Assembly (NCBI GenBank): GCA_013146195.2
Contig: CM028379.1
Span: 156,146,437-156,210,436 of the forward strand
Direction: 5' to 3'
Source: Codonopsis lanceolata
Taxonomy: Eukaryota > Streptophyta > Magnoliopsida > Asterales > Campanulaceae
DNA: 64,000 nucleotides
A model generated the notes under the pieces. It was given only the letters and a program-made list of their open reading frames with translations, was not told the DNA's origin and ran no database searches. The position numbers and the translations under genes are program-made. Below are positions 11,619 to 22,930 of the stretch, in pieces. Positions within the stretch are counted from its first letter, which is position 1, and the number at the start of each line of letters is the position of its first letter.

Positions 11619-12343
11619 AAGTCCCAAATGTATTGAAAATAGTAACATCGGAGATTCTTTGTGGAAATTCTGTAAAGAAATGAAATACGGAGTACTAAAA
11701 AAGTGTGTAAACAAGTTAAGGTGTCATCTAATTGCATTCGAGTAGTGACTAGTCCATCTGATATTCTGAAAAGAGAACTGATAAGTCATCATCAAAAATT
11801 CAAAATACAAAGGTTGCAGTATTACTTATGATAAAGCCGATTACACTCTCGGTTTATTCCTCAACCAAACAGTAGCTTACAAGCAAGTACTTGTGGGCTT
11901 GTTGCCGTAATAATAAGACTGTAAAAGCCAGTAGTAATTTGTTTCTTAGGCACCCACGTCCACGTCGTCCAATTAAAAAAAAAAGAAGAAAAGCAATCCG
12001 TTTATACCTTCTCTCATGGTGATTCCGTCAGCGTCCACGTTTTCTCATATCTACGTACCTGGTCCTGGACTGGACTGGAGGCTGGAGTATTACGTTTGCC
12101 TCGTAGAACTAGTTCCTCTCGCTTCTATAGACTATAATCTATATTCTATACTAGTAATAATAAATTACAGTTAATACGAAGGACGGTCAAAATAGCTTCT
12201 TCTTTTTTACTGTTGGGGGCCACGCTCCCGGCTCCAGTAGACAGTTTCTCGATGACTGTAGCATGACTTAAAGCATCAATGGCTCCAGTGACTTGGGTTT
12301 GTAAATACGGACTAAAACTAAAACTTTACTGCTCTCCTCGATA

Positions 12344-12498
12344 CTCCATCATTTTTACCATTTTATTTTAATTATGGATTATATATAGATGAATTTTAAA
12401 GAAAAATACACATTAAATCAATTTAAATAATCAAGTCAATTATTTTTTTAAAACTATATATCGGGTCAACTAAGACGATTATTTAGGAACGGAGGGAG
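12344..12498. mobile_element. Shortened Stowaway MITE
   Basis: The right end gaacggagggag followed by TA (12499-12500) and the inner tract aataatcaagtcaattattttt match the right half of the complete Stowaway at 12716-12973. The left end (ctccatcatttttacc) is degenerate and the element is about 100 bp shorter, suggesting an internal deletion. Confidence 0.65.
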
Positions 12499-12715
12499 TA
12501 TTACTCATCCGCTTAATATGAATTTTTTTCATCTACTGCTCCCTTAGCTTTATATGTTTTTTTGTAAAATGAACGTAGATAATATTAGCTTAATTACTAA
12601 TGAGATGAAAAATGAATTAACTAAATCTAATAAATTGGCCTTTGGGTGTGGGTTTGGGTCATGCCTATATTCGCCCCGACAACATGTCTTAGGAGCACAT
12701 TTTAATAACTAAATA

Positions 12716-12973
12716 CTCCCTCCGTCCCTAAATTATCGTCCTTTTTTCCCTTTTCGTCCGTCCCAAAATAATTGTCCACTTTGAAACTTACCTTTTTAGA
12801 ACATCACTTTTACTAATTTACCCTTACTTTTTCACTCTACTTTAACTATGGGCCACATATACATGGACATTAAAGAAAACTACACATTAAACCAATATAA
12901 ATAATCAAGTCAATTATTTTTTCTTAAACTGTGCGCCGGATCAACCCAGACGATTATTTAGAGACGAAGGGAG
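12716..12973. mobile_element. Stowaway MITE (Tc1/mariner type)
   Basis: The ends are ctccctccgtccctaaatta and, in reverse complement, ctcccttcgtctctaaataa, flanked by TA at 12714-12715 and 12974-12975. The length of 258 bp, the CTCCCTCCGTCCC terminus and the TA duplication are diagnostic. A near-identical family member lies at 52930-53181. Confidence 0.92.
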
Positions 12974-13219
12974 TATAATAAGTTTTGTCTCAATAACTAC
13001 CATTTACAAATTCTAAGGCCACATAAACGTATTTTTTATTTATCCATTAGTACTTTTTATTTCGATATTGATTTATATTTTTTGTTTGATTAATTAATAT
13101 CTATTGTTTACTTTGTAAATTTCTAATTTCTAATTTAATTAGAGTTATTAACAGACAATTAGATAATTAATGTATCTTGCTAAGTACAAATTCTTTGAGA
13201 CCATTAAAATCATTAGCTA

Positions 13220-13402
13220 CTCCTTTCGGAATGTTTCAATTAAAAAGACTAATTTTAAAAATTATGCATATAATCTTTATAAATGTTTCATTTAAAAAGC
13301 ATACTCAAATATTTTTGTAATCATAACCAATTCTATTAATACTTATGTATCCTTTAATTAATAGATTTTTCAAAAATTAACTCTTTGGGTGGAACAAGGG
13401 AG
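13220..13402. mobile_element. Stowaway-like MITE
   Basis: Starts ctcctttcggaatgtttc and ends, in reverse complement, ctcccttgttccacccaaag, flanked by TA (13218-13219, 13403-13404). It is 183 bp long with an AT-rich interior. The ends match the plant CTCC(C/T)TTxxxTCC class but differ from the neighbouring Stowaway. Confidence 0.6.
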
Positions 13403-13468
13403 TAATATAAATTAGAGTGAAAGATTAATTATTTTATTCATTTTCATTTTCAAGTATCTAATCTAATA

Positions 13469-14040
13469 TACAATAAAACTCATACTCACACATTTGCAAT
13501 TGACTAAAGTTATTTAGATGTTGAGATTAAATTATCTTAAAAGATTTAACGGTTGTGATTCACCCTCACATTCACATGTATGAAAATAGTTATCCACTTC
13601 TAACTCCCTATTTGTTCTCTCCTTATTACAAAATTACCCCTATAATTAATATTATGAACAGTCATCCATTTTTCTTTTCCCTATGTTTTCTCTCCACAAT
13701 ACAAAGTCACACCTTGTGATTATTAATCTTCTGAACAATTACCCCTTATAAAACATTAATCTCAGTTGATTGACTGAGACTGTCTGGCAATTGGGATTGA
13801 TTTCAGTCATAAGATCAAACGGTCATGAGTTAGTTACATATAACTTCATACAAATAACCTCTTTCAACTATGAGTGGAGTTTGAATAGCGCCCCTCAACT
13901 GTAACATTTTTTAAAATCAGATATAGGTACGGATACGAAGATTTAGGCATCTTCTATTTAGGCACTATCATTTTAATTGAAATATCGTGTCATGGGCATA
14001 GGTATGAGTACAAAGATCTAATATTTGATAAGCTTAGGCG
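13469..14040. repeat. Dispersed repeat, copy 1 (copy 2 at 50744-51300)
   Basis: A stretch of roughly 560 bp aligns collinearly by eye with 50744-51300. Shared anchors include ttgagattaaattatcttaa, tcaactgtaacatttttta and ttgattgactgagact/ttgattgactgggact. No ORF, inverted ends or TSD were recognised, so the class is unknown. Confidence 0.65.
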
Positions 14041-15932
14041 GAATATGTTGCTTTATTTTAATATGCTAAACCCCTACAGTATTTGACTTTGGCAAGATTT
14101 CACTTGTAAGTCCTCTTTTTAATGAGCTACGTTATTTTCATTTAACTTTTGACTGATAAAAATTTATTGTAATATGCTTAATCCACAACGGTTAGATGTG
14201 TGTGTCTTATAAAATGTTCAGTGTCCACCCATTATAACGGAGAACCAATAATATTTATTGACTTTTGGGTGGACTTATGTTATGATTAATTGACCAAGAC
14301 GATGGTGCTTAGCGGGCTACTGGATTTTCTTATTGAGGGCATTACATTTACTTTGCAATGCATTAAGCATAATTTACGTATAAAGTAAATAAAAGGATAC
14401 TTGGGAGTTTCTTTGTTAATTAAAATGTAAGAGTAATAAGGAGTTGGAGCATCAAATCAAGGGTTAGAAAAGCCCTCAATGGAAACTTGGTATTCTTTGT
14501 TAAGGCACCGACATTTCGATATAGAAACACTTTGTGAGGCTCTACTCTACAGTCTACACTGATCAATGGAGCAAATTAATTCCATTAAACAAACGTGTAC
14601 TTTTTTAATTGGGGTGGATCGGAGGAATTGAAGTATCAATCTATCTTAAATGGTGATCAAAGATTTTCTTGTTCCTTCTCCAATGAACCAATGTTAGCTA
14701 CGTTCTTTGTACCAAGTTACTAGTAAAACATATCTTACTAAAAGAATTACAGTAATTATGATTAAAATTTTCTCGTAGAAAACGTACAATGCACCTAGAG
14801 GAGGGTTGGGGCAGCATATAACATTAAAACGTACAAGACAAACCCCAGACATATTCATTCCTTGTTGTTGTTGCTACTTGCTAGGACAAGTGTTAGATTT
14901 TCCTTAAAATGTTTTCCTTCATTTTCTTTTTGAAAAATGATATTATGAGATACAACTTGTATTATTTCTACAATGTTTTAGTGACCATTAATATATACTA
15001 TATATGTCGGACTAAATTTGATCTGAACATTAAAACTGATATAACTACTACAAACTCAAGCTCTTAATATAAAACTTTTTATCTCCTAATTGTGTGGAAA
15101 GCTGAATTTTACACAAAGAAAAGATAATTTCAACTGGATACGGGGATGGATTATATGCAAATTAGCCCGAACGTACTTATGTGTGGTTGACTTAAAAACA
15201 AATTAAACGAAAAAGAGAAAGAGAGAGAAATGTGAAGATTGTTTGGTGGTTGTTATTGATTGGTGATCATGAACTGGAAAGAGAAGTTGGCCGATCAAAG
15301 AAAAAGAAGATAATGTAATGTGATTCCTTTTATTAGAACTATGACTTAAATCTACCCCGTACCCGTACCCGTACCCGTACCATGAATGAAGACAGACAAT
15401 TAGACAAAGATGGAGGATGAAACAAACCGAAAGCTTTGCTCCCCGACACCATTGCAAATTGCAATGTCCAAGAGGATGATAAGAGTATTATAATTCCTGG
15501 TAAGAATTTTTATGTTCCCTTTGTTTGTTGATGTGTACATTGTCTCTTTTTGAATTCTTGCTCCAATCAATCATTTCGTTGTAGAAACTAGAAGCTAGAA
15601 ACAGCATTTTTTGTAAACATATAATCTTTTCTTCTCCACCGCAAATGTTTCCAAACTTGTTAAAGTTCATTGCATCTAATTTCTGTTTCAGCACAATGTC
15701 CCCAGTCCGCTCATCATGGTTTTTGATTTTAATTAATTTATATCATCAGATTTTAATATATTTTGAAATTTAACAAATTATGTAATCAAGAACCGTTAAA
15801 GAAAAAGGAAGAAGATGTAACACCTCATTTAAAGCATCGTTTTGAAAACGTAGTGTTTTTAAAACGCAACATTTTCAAAACGTTGCACATTTTAAAAAAT
15901 TGCGTTTTAAGACGTTGCATTAAAACACTTTT
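14041..15932. other. Intergenic DNA, nothing recognised
   Basis: AT-rich with no gene I can support. A short array of (gtaccc)4 occurs at about 15357-15381. From about 15830 the sequence holds repeated, partly inverted tttaaaacg/cgttttaa motifs, disrupted by the LTR element at 15933. Confidence 0.4.
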
Positions 15933-16702
15933 TGATTACTCGGCTCAAACATGGTCACGAGCAAGACACGAGCACACGTCGCATGCCAGTCACACGCTCA
16001 ACTGTCGTGGGACCCACGGACCTAGCGGGCAGAACTAGCAAGATATCGATTAATGAACAATACAACTCCCGTCTAAATCTGGCCGGGCACAAGCCTTGCC
16101 TGCCCGAGGACCATACTTGCATCGGGCAGAGAATCAAATACATCCCGTCCAAGCTTGGTTGGGTATATGCCTTGCTCGCCCAGCCAAGATCATGCCCGGG
16201 ATTTACACTTGTTCACCAAATCTACATCATATGGCCGAGAAGAGCCTTACTCGACCGGGCAAGCATCGAGCAGGAACCCCCAAAAACTTGCTCTCCAAGA
16301 TAGGTCAAATGTTTCCTTATTCGAGCAGAATACCTACCTTATCTATTCCTACATTTACGTGGCCAGCCACCTATCACGCCTAAAATCTAGGGATTCTCTC
16401 TCAATCCTTCAAGGTAACTAAGGCAGTGAATCCTAGACGGATTCAATGACATAAGGGGCTTAAAAATACCCCTCCATAAACCATATTCAAGGTACACACT
16501 CTTTCTTAAGCCTCGACCCTCAGTCAAATTCTCTTTTGACTCTCACACGATACTTACTTTCACGCCGGAGTGGTTTCGCGAGGTCAAGCCTTGCACTCCC
16601 ACTAAGGTGTTTTCGTGGTCTTAATCAGGTTCAAGGAAGCAGATCAAGCCCAGATATCCTACCCATCACACAGACGGCCCAAGCTTTATTTTTGCCACAT
16701 CA
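15933..16702 (+). repeat. 5' LTR of the Tat-like element
   Basis: 770 bp, TG...CA, aligned along its length with 26286-27068. Shared tracts include caatacaactcccgtctaaa and actaaggtgttttcgtggtc. Confidence 0.92.
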
Positions 16703-16704
16703 GT

Positions 16705-16722
16705 TTGGTTCCGTTGTCGGGA
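16705..16722 (+). other. Primer-binding site, tRNA-Asp-like
   Basis: The sequence ttggttccgttgtcggga begins two bases after the LTR. It resembles the TGGCGCCGTTGCCGGGGA type used by many plant Gypsy elements, with several changes. The second Tat-like element has an equivalent at 56966. Confidence 0.5.
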
Positions 16723-16786
16723 AATCGAAGTTTCAAAACTTTCTTAATGTTTTCCGGTGAGTTTTTCAGTAATTTGTCCTATTGCA

Positions 16787-18832
16787 ATGACTGGCAAGGG
16801 TAGCAAACATCACGCCATTGCTAGTAACCACCATACTGGCAGTTAGTTGGCTGGAAACAACAACCCACCACCTGGTGAATTGCTACCAAGGGCACCCCAA
16901 AGGGTGCAAATGAGGAATCAGAAGGTTGTAGCCTGGCACGCGGCTCACGGAGAGAATGTTCCGTATGTTGAGGAGCAACTATCTCAACATGCCAACCAGA
17001 ACTAAGCGAGCCAGCGAGATGCTCGCCAAGTCATCAACGAGCAAAGGGATACTCGTGACCAACAGACTGCTGCTCTGTAAGTCCAAGCGGAGTATTATAA
17101 TAAGATGTACGCGCTCAACCAGCAACTGCTTTCCTTGGGCCATGCCCCGGTTTCAGTTGCAGATTTGGTGCTGCTTGCTCTCAGCAATCCAACACTTATT
17201 GGTGGTGGCAAGGCCTCCCAACAGTTGCCCGCTCCGAGCAGACAGATCCCTTTCATTATTCATGTACCCTAAGAGCAAGCCAATGAGGTGAAGAGGGCAG
17301 ACGATCAGGCGGAAAGTAGATATAGCCACCAAAATCCCTCCCACATACATCACCGCCGGCTGGATCATCATGCCCGGGAAGAGAGCCACAACCGCTGCAG
17401 AGCCAGCGAATACGCGGAGGCAGAAGCACACCGACCAAGGCACAAGGCGCGAGTTAAGCGGGAGGTAGAAGCTTCTTACGAACCAACCTTCTGCCCACCA
17501 GTTGCCGAGCGCTCCAGTGGAGCGCACAATCATCAATCAGAGCATGCCCACTCATCCAGGCTAACTGTGGAAGAAGAAAAACGCATGTCCGAACGGATGG
17601 AGGCCATGAAACGAGACATGCCCAAACAAATGGCCAATTTAGCCGTGGCCAAGCCTGCGAATACGCGGATGTAGAAGCACACCGACCAAGGCACAGGGCG
17701 CGAGTTAAGCGAGAGGTAAAAGCTTCTTACGAATCGACCTTGTTCCCACCAGATGTGGAGCGCTCCAGGAGAGCGCGCAATCGTCAGTCAGAGCATGCCT
17801 GCTCGTCCAGGCTAACTGTGGACGAAGAAAAACGCCTGTCCGAACGGATGGAGGCCATGAAGCGATACATGCCCAAACAAATGGCAAATTTAGCCGTGGC
17901 CAAGCCCGGTTATAGAGCCCTAAAGTCGTTGGAGGGCAGCCCCTTCACTCCAGAGATCGAGAACGCGCCACCCGCGCAAGGAGTTACCTTCCCACAATTT
18001 GAGAATATATTTTGGGAAGACGCAGGCAATCGACTAGCTTAGATCATTCGAAGCACATATTCTGATGGTCACAGATATAGAGGCTTTGAAAATGCGAGCC
18101 TTTGGTGGTGCTCTTCAAGGAAAAGCACAGTCATGGTTGGGGAGAGTTCCTCGAGGATCCATTGGTAGCTGGGAAGTACTTCGAAAAAATTGCTTAGAGG
18201 AATTTAGCACAGCAGGCCCTACCACTAAAAACATATTTGACATTGGCAAGATAAAGTAGGGCGACCATGAGTCTTATAGTAGTTATCTTAAGAGGTTAAA
18301 GGAGATGCTCGATCAGGTAATGACCACCAGTGATCCGGAGATCGCATTCTGCTACCTCAATAACATGAGGGTAGGCCCGCTGAAAACTATATTGACCATG
18401 AACCCGAATGCGTCAAAGGCGGAACTACTGGCTAGCTCACACCTATTCTGCTTGACATAAAATACCAAGGGAGACAAGTCTAAGAATAAAGACAAGACTT
18501 AGGACAACTCTACCACGCCAGCTGACCAGAGCCAGGAGGGCAACAACCGTCCGTGTAGAGACAGGAGACCCACATCCACTCCCGGACAGAGATTCAAGGA
18601 ATCACAATTTACCCCGCTGGACACTACCCGTGAGGAGATCATGTTTCAAGTCGGGGATGCGTTGTCGGTGCCCTATCCGCTTGACCATGAGTTCGCTCAC
18701 ACCATGGATAACACGAAGTATTGTGACTACTATCATGACAACGATCACATAACAGAGGAATGCAACGTGTTGAAGCGGGAAATACAGAAACTGATCAATG
18801 CGGGTAAGTTGGACCGCTCCAAAAGGAATTAG
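16787..18832 (+). pseudogene. gag of the Tat-like element, broken
   Basis: Starts MTGKGSKHHAIASNHH at 16787 and carries many stops. A Gln/Arg/Glu-rich N-terminal region spans 16900-17900, then a retrotransposon gag core at 18060-18440 (ALKMRAFGGALQGKAQSWLG, then a YLKRLKEMLDQV-type helix). A zinc-knuckle-like motif C-x2-Y-H-x5-H-x3-C (YCDYYHDNDHITEECNVLKR) lies at about 18718-18780. A 251-bp tandem duplication inside the N-terminal part shifts the frame. The gag would coat and package the element RNA. This copy cannot do so. Confidence 0.85.
17406..17908 (+). repeat. 251-bp tandem duplication inside gag
   Basis: Unit 1 (17406-17656) and unit 2 (17657-about 17908) both begin gcgaatacgcgga and run in register through ggctaactgtgga and aacggatggaggccatgaa. 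Many point differences separate them. A period of 251 is not a multiple of three, so the duplication itself shifts the gag frame. Confidence 0.85.
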
Positions 18833-19099
18833 GGAGCGGGCAATAATGCCGATAATGATCGTCAGGGAAGACCCCTAAGAGGAAGAGGCGACCAGACCCC
18901 TCAGATACAAGGGGTGGTTAATGTGATTTAAGAGGAGCTCCCATCCAACACTCAGATCGGGAAGCTTATATACTCCTTGTCTAAAGCCGTGAACTCCCCG
19001 GTAATGTAGCGGGCAAGGGAACCTAGCATCTACTTCACCCCGCATCCTGCTAGCGAGCACTCCTTTGGCATCCGAGCAGCCGCTAGTCATCTCTTGCCT

Positions 19100-20832
19100 T
19101 ATGAACAACTGATAGGTTCATAGGGTGCTGCTTGACACATGAGCGTGCTGATATATCATGTACTATTCATGTTTCAAAGGGTTAGAATTATTGGACACCC
19201 GACTCAAACTGTAGCTGGGAAAGCTTGATGGTTTCACCAACCATCAAGTAAGTGTCAAGGGCACTATCGAGCTGTAAGTCTTCATGGGGGACGGGGCACA
19301 AACACGGACATAGATGATCACATTCTTGGTGATCGATCTCAAATCTGCTTACAACTGCATTCTTGGCGCCCCGGCCATGGCTATGTTCTAGATGGTCACC
19401 TCTATACCTTACCAAAAGGCCAAGTTCTATATGGAGGATGTAGTAGGTATCTTTAACAGAAAGCCGCGGGCAATGTGCGAGTATGTCTGGGATTCCCAGC
19501 GGAAGAAATAGAAGCTGATCGTGGACATTCCCGAGCAAGCAGCCACAATCCTTGAAAAGGAGACGTCAACCAACACTACACTGAGCTCAGTCCCCATTAA
19601 CAATATTGAGTCGAGGAATCCTCTCGAACAGCAGACCTTATGAAGGTCGATGATACCGAGCACATTCCAACACCAACAGTCACTGAGTGTAAGGCCCGGC
19701 GTCCCATGGCACAAGATATTTAGATGGATACTCTACAAGTTCGAGACGAGCCTGAATTCCATCCACAAGGCGAATTAGAAGAGATCGTCATCAATCCTGC
19801 TTACCCTGAGCAAAAAATCAAGATCGACAAGGCCATGCCTCCCGAAACTCGGGCCAAATTGATCGAGCTACTCAAGAACAGCCTTGATGTGTTCGCGTGG
19901 ACCATTGAAGACATGCAGGGAATCAGTGAGAGCATTGCCCACCACGACCTGAACGTGGATCCAACTTTTCGAACAATTCAATAGCGGCCAAGGCAGTACT
20001 CCCTGGAGAAGAGTGCAACAATCAAAACAGAGGTCGAAAAGCTCCTGAAAGTTGACATCATCGAGGAGATCCAATATCCGACCTAGTTGGCCAACGTGGT
20101 GATGGTCAAAAAGGCAAATGACAAATGACGCATGTGCGTCGACTTCATGGGCCTCAACAAAGCTTGCCCGAAGGACTACTACCCGTTATCGCACATTGAT
20201 GTGCTCGTGGACGCCATAGCCGGTTTTGAGATGCTCAGCTTCTTGGATGCGTACTCAGGGTACCACTAAATGAAGATGAACGAGCAAGGTAAGGCAAAGA
20301 AACATTCCGGGCAGGTGGGGGACTACACTGCTACAAAATGATGCCCTTCGGGCGGAAGAATGCGGGGGCCACCTATCAACGCATGGTCAACAAGGTTTTT
20401 GGCTCCCAGCTCGGTAGGAACATAGAAGTTTACATTGATGACATGGTCATCAAAACCAGAGGCCGCGACCACACTCTTGACCCGGAGGAGACGTTTGCCA
20501 ATCTGCGCAAACATAATATGAAGCTGAATCCGAGCAAATGATTGTTCGGAGTTCGAGTAGGAAAGTTTCTCGGGTTTATGGTCAATCAGTGAGGGATAGA
20601 GGCAAACCCGGAGAAGACCCAAGCCTTGATTGAGATGGATCATCCTTACTGCATCAAACACATCTAGCGACTAAACGGCAAGATCGTTGCCCTCGGTCAC
20701 TTCATTTCTCGATCAACAGAAAAATGCCTTCCATTATTCAAAGTCTTGCGCGGTAACAAAGGTTTCAAGTGGAATGGAGAATATGTCAAAGCCTTTGAGT
20801 AGTTCAGGGAGTATCTTGGCAAACAGCCCCTC
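19100..20832 (+). pseudogene. Protease and reverse transcriptase of the Tat-like element
   Basis: An aspartic-protease remnant lies at about 19120-19440, with LVIDLKSAYNCILGAPAM at its C-terminal side. The frame at 19724-19984 is the pre-RT connection (LEEIVINPAYPEQKIKIDKA; LLKNSLDVFAWTIEDMQGI). RT follows: LANVVMVKKAN, RMCVDFMGLNKACPKDYYPL, FLDAYSGYH and MMPFGRKNAGATYQRMVNKV. The active-site box YIDDMVIKT lies at about 20430, followed by the thumb and an RNase H linker that ends where the insert begins at 20833. Stops and frameshifts occur throughout (for example at 19982 and 20539). Confidence 0.88.
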
Positions 20833-22077
20833 TGTTGATTCTTATGTTAAATTTATATCTGATCAGTACATTACATTAGTTTTATACTTCAGTGGCTAAT
20901 CGGGCTGCGTATCGATTAGCGTGGCAAATGTGTATAGAACTTTGCCTTGTATAGTTTTTATAGGACTTTTTCGTGTTCACGGAAGACCCCTTCTCGCCTT
21001 CACCGGAAGACCGCCAAAGCTTAAGATCGGTAGACCTCGTGTCCAAATGCTCGGTTGAACGTGTCCTCTCCAAAGAAGCTAATCGGATTAATTCAAACTT
21101 ATTCCTATATATTATTTGAATTAATCCAAGTCATTCCACGACATGTCAAGCCGAAAGCAACTTTCCGAAAAGTAGGAAGACTTTTCGCCCCGAAAAAAAA
21201 GCGTAAAAGCATCGCCCCCTACTTTATGCTACATCTCTCGATCCGACACCAAATCGCCCACCTTTTCAAGATCTCATAAATGATTATCTCGCTTCTAGAT
21301 ATCTGTGAAGACGAAAATCCTTGATCGACCCCATGCATTTAATGCATTTTTGAATAAATTTGTTGATGTCTTCGCCCTCTCCAACGGATTCTTTTGAAAT
21401 GCACATGCTTTAAATATCGCCATTGAAGATCTGGAACAAAGAGACAACCGTATGCGAATCAATCAAACACTTAAAGAATTGCTCGAATCTACACAACTCC
21501 AAGTCTTTCACCAAGCATTCAATAGATCCTTAATGTATCTAGAAGTCCTCGACGAAACAAGAAGTCGCCATCAACATTTATTGCTTTATTCTTCTTGTTG
21601 TTAACTTCCATTAACTATACTTCTGCATGAATTAAATATCTTGTATTTACATATATTTAATTCCCTAGACCCAAACACAAGTCAATATTTTGTACACGAT
21701 CCATTAGGGATATTCTTTGTAATTGATCTAAGTGGAAAACATAGTGCACAATTTAAATCCAAGGTTGACTGCCTTGGTGGTGGACGTAGCACTCATTATA
21801 GTGTGAACCATCCCAAAATACTTGTGTTATTTCCTTACTGTTTGTCTATTACTTGAATTGCTTAGTTTCATTGTTTATATTATCCATTTCAGCAGAACTT
21901 AAGTAATCTGTAAAAGGTCTACGGTAGTCCTTATCGATGCACTGAACAATTTTCTTGAAGGTCTTCCGCTACTTGATTCTTTTCATAGATTGCAAGTAAC
22001 TTTCAAGGAACTTACTTAAAAGTTTTTAAAGTGTTAATAAGCTATTCAACCCCCCTTCTAGCTTATTATTGTGCTCA
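20833..22077 (+). mobile_element. Nested LTR-like insertion (solo LTR, probably Copia/SIRE type)
   Basis: The pol reading frame is interrupted between GKQPL (20815-20832) and IGTHTLLSIPVPGEPLYMYL (from about 22077). The 1.24-kb insert starts TGTTGATTCTTATG and ends near ctattcaaccccccttctag...gtgctca. The second tract is a typical end of SIRE-like Copia LTRs. No ORF is present. A clean 5-bp TSD could not be read, so the exact edges are uncertain by a few bases. Confidence 0.6.
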
Positions 22078-22445
22078 TTGGGACCCACACCCTCCTCAGC
22101 ATCCCCGTACCCGGGGAGCCTTTATATATGTATCTAACGGCCATAGACCAGACTGTGGCCGCTGTTTTAGTTAGGGAGGAGTTAGGCATGCAAAAACCTA
22201 TGTATTATGTATCAAAGGCCCTTAATCCTGTTGAGGGTCGTTATTTTAATGTAGAAAAATTAGCCTACTCGCTTGTCATAGCTGCCCGAAAATTAAGGGC
22301 TTATTTTTCTGCACATGTAATCATATATACACTGACGCACCACTTCGCAAAGTCCTGCACAAGCTCGATTCTTCGGGTAGACTACTTAACTGGTCGATTG
22401 AGCTCACGTAATTCCACATCGACTACCAGCCTAGGTGAGTAATTA
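22078..22445 (+). pseudogene. RNase H domain of Tat-like pol
   Basis: The frame contains EPLYMYLTAIDQTVAAVLVR, the RT-RNase H connection, and a RYFNVEKLAYSLVIAARKLR block followed by YFSAHVIIYT. These are typical of Gypsy RNase H. A frame change follows at about 22340. It is the continuation of the frame broken at 20832. Confidence 0.85.
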
Positions 22446-22561
22446 AATCTCAAGCCTTGGCCGATTTCATGGTAGAGACAAGCTTCACTCAGCAAGAGGA
22501 ATTTGAAGTTCAACAACCAACAGAGCCTGGGCAAGAGCAGCTTCCCCCGCCTCGACTGATC

Positions 22562-22930
22562 TAATGTTGGGACCTTTATGTGCATGGAGCAGCGAGCAAG
22601 GTCAGGAGCAGAGCTGACATCCTCCTCATCGCTTCCGACCAGGTCACAATGTTCAAGTTGGCCCTCTGATTCAAATTCCCCGCCTCCAACAATATGGCCG
22701 AATACGAGGCAATGATCGTTGGTCTCGAGCTTGCAGCAGATGTGGGCGTAGAAGTGGTCATAGTGTACTTGGATTCATAACTAGTAGTAAACCAAGTCCA
22801 GGGGGAGCATATGGTGCATCACCCTTCCCTGGTCAAATACTGTGAGCTTGTCAAGGAAATATTGTAAATTTTCAAATTCTAAGAGATTATTTGAATCGAC
22901 CGAGCAGACAACATGTGAGCAGACTACTTA
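22562..22930 (+). pseudogene. Second, archaeal-type RNase H module of the Tat-like element
   Basis: Shows WDLYVHGAASKVRSRADILL, NNMAEYEAMIVGLELAADVG and VVIVYLDS. The D...E...D pattern of the extra RNase H is characteristic of Tat/Ogre elements. In-frame stops are present. After about 22930 there is no integrase. The sequence passes directly into the 3' end of the opposite-strand gene. Confidence 0.8.

Larger units (their letters stand above)
10100..11665 (+). mobile_element. Decayed Harbinger-type relative with an ORF1-like fragment
   Basis: A GC-rich left part (about 10240-10420) mirrors 7440-7590 of the complete element. The AT-rich 3' part (tatgtaattttctatttatg through aagtgtaaagttaatga, 11150-11370) closely follows 9520-9715. 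The right end, catcggagattctttg at about 11650, resembles the degraded terminus cattggagatgctctt. No TSD or clean left end is visible. It lacks transposase motifs and instead holds the ORF at 10578. A SINE is inserted near its 3' end. Confidence 0.6.

Noticed and set aside
15203..15457. 84-codon minus-strand frame with a hydrophobic start and (YG) repeats
   Set aside because: The YG run simply translates a (gtaccc)4 microsatellite. No known peptide motif or clear promoter, and the C-terminus is low complexity.
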